Assembly (NCBI GenBank): GCA_023647555.1
Contig: JALRLY010000274.1
Span: 87,747-151,746, forward strand
Length of the DNA: 64,000 nucleotides
Reading direction: 5' to 3'
Origin: Pancytospora philotis
Taxonomy: Eukaryota > Microsporidia
Below are positions 1 through 8,066 of this stretch, one piece after another (positions within the stretch are counted from its first letter, which is position 1; each line of letters begins with the position of its first letter). The notes beneath the pieces were generated by a model, which was not told where the DNA came from, ran no database searches, and was given only the letters and a program-made list of their open reading frames with translations. A program made the translations under genes and the position numbers.

Positions 1-490
1 TCTCGACCAGGAACATGGCCGCGCCGAGCACGTGGCCGGCGTTCAGCGCCGTGAAATTGATCCCGTCGATCGAGATCTGCTGGTGGTAGTCGATCGCGAT
101 GATCTTGGAGTAGCAGCTTTCGAGGTCGGCCTCGGAGTAGAAGTCCTGGTCGGAAGAGCTGTTGATCACCCGGATGTAGTCGTTGAGCAGCCACTTGAGG
201 ATGGCCTTCGTCGGGTGCGTCATGTACACGGCGCCGCGGAACGCCGTCTTCTCGGTGAGGAACGGCAGCGCCGCGGCGTGGTCGAGATGGAAGTGCGTCA
301 CGAGAATGGCGTTGATCTTCGACAGATCCACGAGGTCCAGGAACGGCAGCGCCGAAATGCCCGCGTACGCCGGATGCACGCCGCAGTCGAGCAGCAGCTG
401 CTTGTTGCGGTACTTGACGTGGATGCAGGAGCGGCCCACCTCGTTGCCGGCGCCGAGCGGCGTGATCACCACCCTGTCCTCCTCGGCCAT
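1..490 (-). CDS. YSH1: CPSF73/YSH1 pre-mRNA 3'-end endonuclease, N-terminal part (runs off the left edge)
   Basis: Reading leftward from the ATG at 490, the first ~163 residues are present and the gene continues beyond base 1. The N-terminus reads VITPLGAGNEVGRSC, then LLDCGVHPAY and the metallo-beta-lactamase metal motif THFHLDH (HxHxDH), then GHVLGAAMF. These are the signatures of the CPSF73/YSH1 family, the zinc endonuclease that cuts pre-mRNA before polyadenylation in the nucleus. All metal ligands visible in this part are intact, so the enzyme should be active, unlike its partner CPSF100 at 32436-34265. The start is supported by GGAAAAATTCCCC immediately before the ATG, which matches the start context of the other genes here. 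The beta-CASP and C-terminal domains are outside the window. Confidence 0.9.
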   Translation of the reverse strand, partial: MAEEDRVVITPLGAGNEVGRSCIHVKYRNKQLLLDCGVHPAYAGISALPFLDLVDLSKINAILVTHFHLDHAAALPFLTEKTAFRGAVYMTHPTKAILKWLLNDYIRVINSSSDQDFYSEADLESCYSKIIAIDYHQQISIDGINFTALNAGHVLGAAMFLVE

Positions 491-813
491 GGGGAATTTT
501 TCCGCGGCGCCTAAAACCGCGCGCGATCTGCCGCCGGATCGCGGGAAGACTACACCATGTCTCGTATCTCGTTTTAATGTGGATTTATTAATGTAGCTAT
601 CCGTGGAGAGCTGAAATGTAAGTAGCGCGTTACGACGCATCTGCTGGGTCACTCGAGCGGTGTTGGCCGTTGCGGTGGGAGCTGGGCAATTGGCCTATCC
701 GTGTTAGAGGTTCCTGTGCCGTCTGGTACGGCTCATCAGCTGCACTTGCTCATTGGCCCGCCCGCCCGTTCGCTGAAACGGTATCAGCTAAATTCGCCAG
801 TCGCTGCAGCAGC
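491..813. other. Divergent intergenic region
   Basis: 323 bp between the divergent starts of YSH1 and the kinesin gene. An open frame continues upstream of the kinesin ATG from 670 but begins with a non-ATG codon and has no kinesin similarity. No RNA gene or repeat was seen. It should contain both promoters. Confidence 0.5.
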
Positions 814-2232
814 ATGGCCGGAGACGTAGAAGTGCACATCCGGGTGCGCGTGCACGAAAACGACGGCATATGGAACTGCGACGGCAACTCGCTGTCCTAC
901 GCCAAAGACGGCCGAGCGACCGCGTTCTCGTGCTTCGACTCCGTGTTCTGCGCCGAGAAGACCGCGGAGGTCTACGCAGCGGCCGTCGCGCAAGGCATCG
1001 GGCACTTCAACAGCGGCGAGAACGTGACCATAATGGCGTACGGCCAGACGGGGACCGGCAAGACGTACACGATGCTGGGCGAAGACCGGGACGGTTTCAT
1101 ATACCTGGCCCTGGCTGACATCCTGCCGCAGAAGCTGCGGCTCTCGTACGTCGAGGTGTACAACGAGCGCGTGTACGACCTCAAGACCCGCAAAGAGCTG
1201 ACGCTGTACACCAAGGACCAGAAGACGCAGATACACGGGCTCGAGGTCGAGGAGGTCGACACGCAAGACGCAGCCTACAGGTTCCTCAGCGTCTGCGCGG
1301 CGAACAAGAAGATAAACGCGACAGAATTTAACATCAAGAGCTCGCGGAGCCATACCATCCTGCAGATATACAGCGACGACGCGGTCCTAAGCTTCATCGA
1401 CCTGGCCGGCTGCGAGAAGATGGGCAGCGAGGAGCTGCGGAACAAGGAGGGCGCCTACATCAACCGCTCGCTGCTCGCGCTGGGCAAGGTCGTGGCCAGT
1501 CTCTCAGCCGGCCACGCGGCGAAATACAGAGACTCGAAGCTCACGCGCATTCTGCAGGAGTCGCTCAATACCAGGGCGAACATCATCGCCTTCTGCATGA
1601 TATCGACATCCGAGCGCTGCCTGTGGGAGAGCATCAGCACGCTCCAGTTCGCCGCCAGGCTGAGCAAGATCGATCTCAAGGGCATCGAGACTGAGGTGAA
1701 GGAAACGGAGAGGCCCAGTCTACTGCCAGCCAATGCTGCATCAGCATCTCCGGAGATTGCCTATCATGCGGTTGGGTTTGGCGGTTCCGATGCAAGTATT
1801 GATGAAGCTTCATCAGAGGAGGATGTTGCTTTGAATATTGATGCTGCTGTATCGGAGGAAGAGAAGGCGCTTGATCTATACGAGTTCAACGAAGAGATAC
1901 GCGACTCATCGGCCCACTCGTTTCTGCCTTCCTTTGACCTCGAGTCCGACAACAACTGCGGCCAAGAAGCGCCGCTCGAGCGCTCTAAGGTCGTTTCGAT
2001 AGACTTCTACAACGAGTATGCTCCAGTGTATGCGGACAACGATGCTGCGCTGGGGATCTACGAGAAACGAATCGAGTCGCTCGAGGGGATGGTCGCCGAG
2101 CTGCTGAGGAAAAGCCCCAACAAGCTCATGGGCACGATTTTCGTGCTCGAGAAGCAGGCTTTCAGCATCCGCAGGCAGATCCTCAGAAAGGGAGACGCGC
2201 TAGAGCGGGACGTTAGCAGATATTGGAAATAA
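814..2232 (+). CDS. Kinesin motor protein (N-terminal motor)
   Basis: 472 aa. The motor domain fills about residues 1-290, with the P-loop GQTGTGKT near residue 77, switch I NIKSSRSH and switch II DLAGCE, followed by the YINRSLLALGKV helix. It is therefore a plus-strand-encoded microtubule ATPase with an N-terminal motor. The tail is only ~180 residues, acidic and serine-rich, with a weakly coiled-coil-prone segment near the end. The motor resembles the Kip2/CENP-E type more than kinesin-1 or kinesin-14, but the subfamily is inferred. The ATG at 814 was chosen because it begins the motor homology and follows AAATTCGCC. It lies near a CLASP-like gene (2900-5740), another microtubule factor, though this may be chance. 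Confidence 0.9.
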   Translation: MAGDVEVHIRVRVHENDGIWNCDGNSLSYAKDGRATAFSCFDSVFCAEKTAEVYAAAVAQGIGHFNSGENVTIMAYGQTGTGKTYTMLGEDRDGFIYLALADILPQKLRLSYVEVYNERVYDLKTRKELTLYTKDQKTQIHGLEVEEVDTQDAAYRFLSVCAANKKINATEFNIKSSRSHTILQIYSDDAVLSFIDLAGCEKMGSEELRNKEGAYINRSLLALGKVVASLSAGHAAKYRDSKLTRILQESLNTRANIIAFCMISTSERCLWESISTLQFAARLSKIDLKGIETEVKETERPSLLPANAASASPEIAYHAVGFGGSDASIDEASSEEDVALNIDAAVSEEEKALDLYEFNEEIRDSSAHSFLPSFDLESDNNCGQEAPLERSKVVSIDFYNEYAPVYADNDAALGIYEKRIESLEGMVAELLRKSPNKLMGTIFVLEKQAFSIRRQILRKGDALERDVSRYWK

Positions 2233-2341
2233 ACGCCTTGTAAATAAAACAGTTCTCGATGGATGTATTAACATTGCTGCTTTGCGGCCATATTGCTGGA
2301 GTATCTAGGCTATAAAATCAGCATATGAAGAAAGTAGACAG

Positions 2342-2731
2342 CTACTTAAATAGGCATTTAATGATGTATAGGCATGGTGGCAGCAGTAGAGGCGCGAGCA
2401 TAGTCATCTGGAACTGGACGGTCTGGTATTCCCACACGTCCCTGTACGTGAACTCAAGGGCGTCAACCATATTCCGCAGCTCTGCATCTGAGCTCACGTC
2501 CATGATCTCCTTGTTTTGGTGCAGTGCAAAGTTATTGATCAGCACTTTGAGGCTGCGCAGGCGCTGAGCACTCGCTGCGCCTCTCTCAAGCTCGCTGTTG
2601 AAGCGCTCCTTGAGCTTATACACCGTCCTTCTGTACTGGTAGACATGCGAAAGCACCGGAAGGAAGTGGTAGCACAAGAGCCCCAGTAGCCCAACTAACA
2701 GAAAGAGCGCGTCGGCTTTCCGTGACAGCAT
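2342..2731 (-). CDS. Small two-transmembrane protein, unknown function
   Basis: 129 aa from the ATG at 2731, which is preceded by GCCC as at other starts here. A hydrophobic segment near residues 9-31 (LFLLVGLLGLLCYHFLPVL) and a second at the extreme C-terminus (MTMLAPLLLPPCLYIIKCLF) flank a charged helical middle section. This gives a hairpin topology with a ~70-residue loop. I do not recognise the family. It is convergent with the kinesin gene, about 110 bp away. Confidence 0.6.
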   Translation of the reverse strand: MLSRKADALFLLVGLLGLLCYHFLPVLSHVYQYRRTVYKLKERFNSELERGAASAQRLRSLKVLINNFALHQNKEIMDVSSDAELRNMVDALEFTYRDVWEYQTVQFQMTMLAPLLLPPCLYIIKCLFK

Positions 2732-2899
2732 GGGCAACGAATACAGGGCAAACAGAAATTAACGCTAAATCGATTTAATGCACTTGGTGGCGCAGTGCAG
2801 CGATCACTTGCCAGTGAGCGGGACTGGCCACATCTGTGTGAGCTAGTGCATTCGCAAACAAGTAACAGCGCATTGCCGGAATCCAATCACCTGCGCATG

Positions 2900-5740
2900 C
2901 TAGTCGAGCTGTGGCTCATCAATTGAGATCACGGTGTCATCGATGATGGAGAGGTTCTTGGGGTGACTGCAGTCCTCTAGTATGTCATCGACGCCCACAA
3001 ATACAGACGCCTGCGCGGTCTCGAGCTTGGTTCCGCTCTGTATCTGCTTAGAGATGTTGAAAACGGGGCGCTTCTTCTTGCTGGGCGTGCTGGATGCTGC
3101 AATCTGCTCCTCGCTGAACGTTTGCTCATTGAAAATCTTGTGGGGCGAATTCACAGGCGCCAGATCCTTAAGAGGAAATGCGATGCTGGGGACAGGAGGG
3201 GCGCCCGCACAGTCCAGCTGACTCGTTGCAACAGCTCCTTCTTTACCTGGCTCCAGGACCTCGAGCACGACGGTCTTGCTGCCGGCGTCCTTATTTTCAA
3301 AATAGTCGATGATTTCGTTCAGCGGCTGCTGCGTGCCGACGCCGCCAAGAAAAGAGTCGCAGCACACCGTGGCCATCCTGCTGTCCTCTCCGTACACATC
3401 AGTCTGCGGTACATCCAGGCCGTCATCTCTGCCAATCATCGGTGGTTCTGCGCTCTGATGTACTTCGTCCCGCGCCTCTGCGCTCTGATGCTCGGTAACC
3501 ACAGCAGCGCTGGGCAGGGAGTCTTGGCGGTGGTCTACAGTCGCAAGGAAGTGCTGAGAAGATGGGTGGCTGTGGATAAAGGATAGCTCGACCTCGGTTA
3601 TCCTGCTATTGGGCTGGCATGGAAAATCTGCCTGCTGTACCGCAGCGGAGGGCTCTGACATTGCAACTGCCCCCCCTACAGCTGCGCCTTCATGACAGGC
3701 GCTGCCATGTGACGGCATGCAGAACGAGCCGTATTTCGCATGCTCTTCAAGCACTACGCAAGCAGATAAGGGCCCTGGTGAGCTTGCGGCCAAGCAATGG
3801 CTTATCTCGCGACGCGGCTCACCATCCAGCGCTGGCGCACAGGCCTCGACCGAATAAGGGAGCACCGCCGCGTTACAGCACTCATCCTGCAACAATGCAG
3901 CATCAGGAATAAAAGGGTGGGAAGGGATTTCAACACAGCCAGCAGCGGTCTCATAGCGCGGCATATCGCCTAAAGCATCCGCCGCGGGAACGGGATCGCA
4001 GAGATTCCCATCCAGTAGTGCCATGCTATTCTGACCAGTATTGGCGTCGTAAGCTTCACGAGTTTGAGCGCCGCCAAGCGCCTCTCTTCTGTAGCCGAAG
4101 TCTTCGATCCGCGTAGGCTCGATGGAGATATTCGCAATGCACTGGCTCAGGTTGTAGAAGTCGGTGCTATCGGCGACGTTGCCGGTCTCCAGCAGCATGA
4201 AACTTTCGCCAGCATCGCCCTCGGGGCTTGCCTCGTACGTAGCCGGGTCCTCAGAGTAGATCTCACGGTTTATCGCGCCCTCACTGAGAATCTCGTGGAC
4301 CATCGAAAGGTCCTGCGAGTGCGTGCTCACCATCTCCGTCTTGAACATCGAAGTTTCGCAGGCAAAGCTGTGCTGTGCAAAGTTAGACGCAGTGTCAGGC
4401 ACTTCTACCGGCACATCCAACGCTGATGAAACTGCGTCCGTATCCTCCAAAGGCGCAGCTTCGTTCTCGATGGCCGCGGGCGGGCAGAAGGAAGAGAGCA
4501 CAGTCGAGTGCTCAGACTCTTGCTCCACAGCATCATTAAACACTTGCTCTTCGACTGAAACAGCGGGTGCATTAGCTGCTTCTACCAAAACTGCCTCAGT
4601 ATGCTCTGCATCCAATGGCTCAACGGCGGGCGCCTCCAGATCCATAGCATCGACTGGCTCCTCCAGGTCCATAGCATCGACTGGCTCCTCCAGATCTATA
4701 ACAGCAACAGGCTCTTCAAGATCTACAGCAGCGACCGGCTCGGTAACGCAATCTGGCTTAGGCACAGTATCGGCGGCTCCCACGCCCTCCGCTGATATGT
4801 TAGGAGCGTGATGAACAGCGGGTCGCTCGCGCACATTTTTCTTGTACGCGTCGATCATCTTACCGATGTCGGCTCGGGGCTCAGGTGCCGCGCCAGTGGC
4901 CGATCTGTAGCGATTAAGGTACTTGTCCAGGCGCTTCGGCGTCAGCTCGTCGTCAGCGGCCGGCTTTACGCACTGCTCCTTCTCCCTCTTAATCTGGTTC
5001 AGCTTCTCGTAGAACAGGAAGCTCGGCCTCACAGGTGCGCGCACTGGCTCGGTTGCTATCTTGCACACATCCTGCTCGAGCTGTCTGATCTGCTCCTCCT
5101 GTCTGCTGTCCACCTTCGGGGCCTTGCGCGGCGTCTGCATCTTGTGCTGGATCTTCGGCGCAACGCGGCTCTCCACAGGCTCTTTGGGCGGCAGAACAGC
5201 GCCGGACATGCCGCGGCAGAGCGTGCGCACCTCGAGCGCGGGGTCCTTGAGCCCGCGGTCGACGTACTCGGCAAACTGCCGCGCGAGGTCGGCAGCCCTG
5301 AGCTCCACGAGCTTATAGGCCGCAAAGCGCATGTTCTTGTTCACGCTCTCTACGCCGTCCGCGATCGTCTTGACCAGGGTCTTTACGTCGGTGGTCTTCC
5401 CGAGCTGGAGCAGCGCGTCCTGCGCGCGCGTGATGAAGATCTTGTTCGCCCGGCCCGTGAGCTTCAGCAACGCGGGCAGGTACTGGGAAAAGACGGGGTC
5501 GGTGCTCAGCGCCGCGCACCGCTTCAGCAGCTCGAGCGCAACGCCATTCAGCCGCGACCGGTCGCTCTGTATCGAACGATACAGCAGGCCGTGCAGCTCG
5601 TGGAACTCGGCATCCACGATGGCACTGGTCTTGAAGTCCACAAGCATATCCTCGAAGATCTTGAATATCTGGAGCCAGGTGCTCTCGTTCTCCTTCTGCT
5701 TCAGGAGCTCCTTCACCGCCTTGGCGTGCCTGTATGCCAT
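2900..5740 (-). CDS. CLASP/Stu1-like TOG-domain protein with long acidic tail
   Basis: 946 aa. Residues ~1-215 are all-helical HEAT/TOG-like repeats. The stretch around 'MRFAAYKLVELRAADLA...VDRGLKDPALEVRTLCRGM' follows the repeat pattern of the CLASP N-terminal domain, which binds tubulin and stabilises microtubules at kinetochores and cell ends. The rest is low-complexity, acidic and Ser/Thr-rich, with four or so tandem copies of a nine-residue unit (EEPVDAMDL) encoded at about 4625-4740. The ATG at 5740 was chosen because it directly follows AAAAATTTGGGCTCGTGCCCTA. The longer upstream open frame (to 6007) is rejected. The CLASP assignment rests on the TOG pattern only; another HEAT-repeat protein is possible. 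Confidence 0.65.
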   Translation of the reverse strand: MAYRHAKAVKELLKQKENESTWLQIFKIFEDMLVDFKTSAIVDAEFHELHGLLYRSIQSDRSRLNGVALELLKRCAALSTDPVFSQYLPALLKLTGRANKIFITRAQDALLQLGKTTDVKTLVKTIADGVESVNKNMRFAAYKLVELRAADLARQFAEYVDRGLKDPALEVRTLCRGMSGAVLPPKEPVESRVAPKIQHKMQTPRKAPKVDSRQEEQIRQLEQDVCKIATEPVRAPVRPSFLFYEKLNQIKREKEQCVKPAADDELTPKRLDKYLNRYRSATGAAPEPRADIGKMIDAYKKNVRERPAVHHAPNISAEGVGAADTVPKPDCVTEPVAAVDLEEPVAVIDLEEPVDAMDLEEPVDAMDLEAPAVEPLDAEHTEAVLVEAANAPAVSVEEQVFNDAVEQESEHSTVLSSFCPPAAIENEAAPLEDTDAVSSALDVPVEVPDTASNFAQHSFACETSMFKTEMVSTHSQDLSMVHEILSEGAINREIYSEDPATYEASPEGDAGESFMLLETGNVADSTDFYNLSQCIANISIEPTRIEDFGYRREALGGAQTREAYDANTGQNSMALLDGNLCDPVPAADALGDMPRYETAAGCVEIPSHPFIPDAALLQDECCNAAVLPYSVEACAPALDGEPRREISHCLAASSPGPLSACVVLEEHAKYGSFCMPSHGSACHEGAAVGGAVAMSEPSAAVQQADFPCQPNSRITEVELSFIHSHPSSQHFLATVDHRQDSLPSAAVVTEHQSAEARDEVHQSAEPPMIGRDDGLDVPQTDVYGEDSRMATVCCDSFLGGVGTQQPLNEIIDYFENKDAGSKTVVLEVLEPGKEGAVATSQLDCAGAPPVPSIAFPLKDLAPVNSPHKIFNEQTFSEEQIAASSTPSKKKRPVFNISKQIQSGTKLETAQASVFVGVDDILEDCSHPKNLSIIDDTVISIDEPQLD
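4625..4740 (-). repeat. Tandem 27-bp coding repeat
   Basis: About four copies of a 27-bp unit, encoding EEPVDAMDL and variants, lie within the tail of the CLASP-like gene. The central two copies are nearly identical at the DNA level and the outer ones have diverged. This suggests recent unit expansion by slippage or unequal exchange. Confidence 0.8.
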
Positions 5741-6152
5741 TAGGGCACGAGCCCAAATTTTTACAAGTAGAATTACACAGGATCGTGTTGTGGTCATTGA
5801 ATGCGCCGCGGAGACTGGCGTAGGCACGGCGAATCTCGGCAGTATGTGGCAAGCAAGTAGATTGCAAAGGAGGTATTGCAACGCTGAAAAAACGCAGCCA
5901 AGAGTAACTTTAATTGTAGTTTGAGCTACAGCCTGCTTCATACGGCATACTAGTGGCAGCTTGAACAACTGGACCAAGAACGGCTGTATCCAGTTTAACG
6001 CTTGCATAGAGATTCAGCCTGCTCGGTGCGTCGCCGTGTTTGCGTCTAGCTGCCAGCGCGCACACAGGCCTGCAGTCCATGGCAGTACGCCGCGGTGAAG
6101 ACAGCAAGCGGGAAAACTTTCAAGAGCAAAAAATTGCCAGGAGCACCGAAAC
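5741..6152. other. Divergent intergenic region
   Basis: 412 bp between the CLASP-like gene and the FYRN/FYRC-like gene, which are transcribed away from each other. It contains the AAATTT start blocks of both genes (5748-5763 and 6126-6135). No further gene was seen. Confidence 0.5.
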
Positions 6153-6788
6153 ATGAGCAGAGAGATGGAGAAGGGCCTGCCCGCCATAAACAGGCTGCTC
6201 GAGATCAAGCAGCAGAGAGAAGATGCAATACAACAGCAGCGCGGAAAAATCAGGCAGCTGGAGGCCCACAAGAGGACGCTGGTCGCCATGCTCGCGCCCA
6301 CCGGCGTGGGCACCGGCTACCCCTCTTCGATCGCCGGCTTCGGCGAGAGCCTGGTGGCCGAGAGCAGGGACTTCAGCAAGTACTACGTGCTGAATCTGGG
6401 CTCGCTGCCCGCCAACGCCGACAGTCGCCAATTCTCCCTGCCGTGCCCCACGAACTACAAGATTCTGAGGAAGTTCGCGAAGCACGGGAGCAGCAAGGCC
6501 GCGCACCCTGAAATACTCTACACAAGCACCGTGTGCGAGCGCAACGGCCAGATGTTCTACACAATAAGGGACGATGAGAACAACACCTGGCGCGGCGAGG
6601 AGGGCTTTGCTGCGTTCAAGACACACTTCAGTCAGCCGCTGCCCTTCGCCACCATCGAGGAGTGGCTGGCGCTTGGCACCCGAGAGGTCAAGGCGCTCAT
6701 CAGCGGGCTGTACGCTGCTAGCAGCACCGCGTATCCCCGAAGGCCGGCAACGCTGCCTGGCTACTTCACGAACACAAAAAATTATTAA
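6153..6788 (+). CDS. FYRN/FYRC-like chromatin-type protein with N-terminal coiled coil
   Basis: 211 aa. Residues ~10-45 form a coiled coil rich in Q, R and L. Residues ~75-165 follow the FYRN-FYRC pattern: 'LNLGSLP', then 'CPTNYKILRKF', 'ILYTSTV...GQMFYTIRDDENN' and an Ala/Phe-rich close. FYRN and FYRC modules occur together in trithorax/MLL methyltransferases and in TBRG1 and fold as one unit. Here the module stands alone without a SET domain, as in TBRG1. The assignment is by eye and moderate. The start ATG follows AAAAAATTGCC by ~13 bp. The role is probably nuclear, by family. Confidence 0.5.
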   Translation: MSREMEKGLPAINRLLEIKQQREDAIQQQRGKIRQLEAHKRTLVAMLAPTGVGTGYPSSIAGFGESLVAESRDFSKYYVLNLGSLPANADSRQFSLPCPTNYKILRKFAKHGSSKAAHPEILYTSTVCERNGQMFYTIRDDENNTWRGEEGFAAFKTHFSQPLPFATIEEWLALGTREVKALISGLYAASSTAYPRRPATLPGYFTNTKNY

Positions 6789-6906
6789 ATCGGCCGTTGT
6801 ATTTGAGCATGCGCAGTTTCTACATACCAACTGTTTATTAAAGGATGAATGCTTACAGCTTCCTATGCTGTCAGAAATCCCAAGTGGAACAGCACACGCG
6901 GTTGAA

Positions 6907-7806
6907 CTAGTGCTCGCATGGCTCCGGCCGGTCCAAAGCCAGCGCAGACTCGGTATCCGGGCCAGGCTCCTTGCGAACAGTAAAGATGATGTTGCGGGCT
7001 CTGTATCTGAATAACAGCTGGTAGTCGACGAAGTGCTCCCAGAGAGTGCCCATGCGCGGTATGAGTTTGTATCCGCCGTCGTTCTTGCCGGCCCTGTAGT
7101 GGTTGATCGTGATGACCGTTGCGTTGCACTCGTAGACAATCGCCCACAACATGTTTATCACTGCCTGCAGGTTGAAGGGCGAGCAGTCGCATGCGAAGGT
7201 TATGGAGTCGATCACCAGCACAAAGTTGCTGTGCGCCTGTATTTCCTCGAGCTTTCTCATGAAGTTGTGGAAGCCGCCCACGCAATGGTACTGCAGCGCG
7301 GCCTCTTCGCTAGAGTCGCTCATCTGGCAGCGCAGAATGTGCTCAAGGCTCGACGGGATGCAGTCCGAGAGCTGGCTGGCGTCCTGCTCAGGAGATACGT
7401 ACTCGGTGCTGGAAGTCTGCACGGGCTGCGAGCCTGGGCAGCTCAACTGCTCGGCTCGCCACTCCCCTTTGGACGAGCCATCCTGGGCGCCGGGGCCATC
7501 CCAAGTTGCGGAGCAGCCGTCTGCCGCAAAGCTGAGGCACTCACTAGCATCATAGTCAATTTCTGCCTCCGTGGTGTTAGAAATGAAGGAGGACGCTGCA
7601 TCGCAATACTCTCTGTGCTTGGTAGCTAACGCACGCTCGCTGGGTGAGTGGTAGTACCGGCGCAGGTTGCCCTGCGTATCGATAATGATCTTCTGCTCCG
7701 AGGAGTCCACGAGCTCGTGGATGATGGAGTAGACGGACATATCGGGTTGCACGACCAAGTCGATGATTGTGTTCCTGCGGAAGCGCAGGTCATCGAGCGC
7801 GATCAT
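6907..7806 (-). CDS. RecA-fold, RAD51-paralogue-like protein lacking a Walker A motif
   Basis: 299 aa. Near the N-terminus is KIIIDTQGNLRR, like the 'DTEG' strand of RAD51. The C-terminal third has a Walker B-like strand, SNFVLVIDSITF, then NATVITINHYR and PRMGTLWEHFVDYQLLFRYR. This order (Walker B, ITNQ-like strand, then 'G..W.H....RL..R') is typical of RAD51/XRCC3/RAD57-type recombination mediators. No GxxxxGKT is visible, and residues ~60-170 are a low-complexity insertion rich in S, E and D. It may be a non-ATP-binding mediator comparable to Shu-complex proteins. The start at 7806 follows AAAATTTTGGGCC. The precise orthologue is unknown. Confidence 0.5.
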   Translation of the reverse strand: MIALDDLRFRRNTIIDLVVQPDMSVYSIIHELVDSSEQKIIIDTQGNLRRYYHSPSERALATKHREYCDAASSFISNTTEAEIDYDASECLSFAADGCSATWDGPGAQDGSSKGEWRAEQLSCPGSQPVQTSSTEYVSPEQDASQLSDCIPSSLEHILRCQMSDSSEEAALQYHCVGGFHNFMRKLEEIQAHSNFVLVIDSITFACDCSPFNLQAVINMLWAIVYECNATVITINHYRAGKNDGGYKLIPRMGTLWEHFVDYQLLFRYRARNIIFTVRKEPGPDTESALALDRPEPCEH

Positions 7807-8066
7807 CCAGCGATGGCCCAAAATTTTCGCATTGCATGCGCTTGCGACCAAAATTGCTTTCTGATGACTTTTCCATACAGCTGCAGACGAGTGACCACAG
7901 ACGAGTGACTACAGGCCCCGATGATAGAGAAACATAAGAGGCCCAGTAAATGCACGCAGCGACTCTGCCAAAATAGTAACAAGGTTGCAAAGATAAGAGT
8001 GTGAAACTAGTCATTTATCAACTTAAACACATTGCGACGTGCACAGAATGCAAACGGCTCCGCGAG

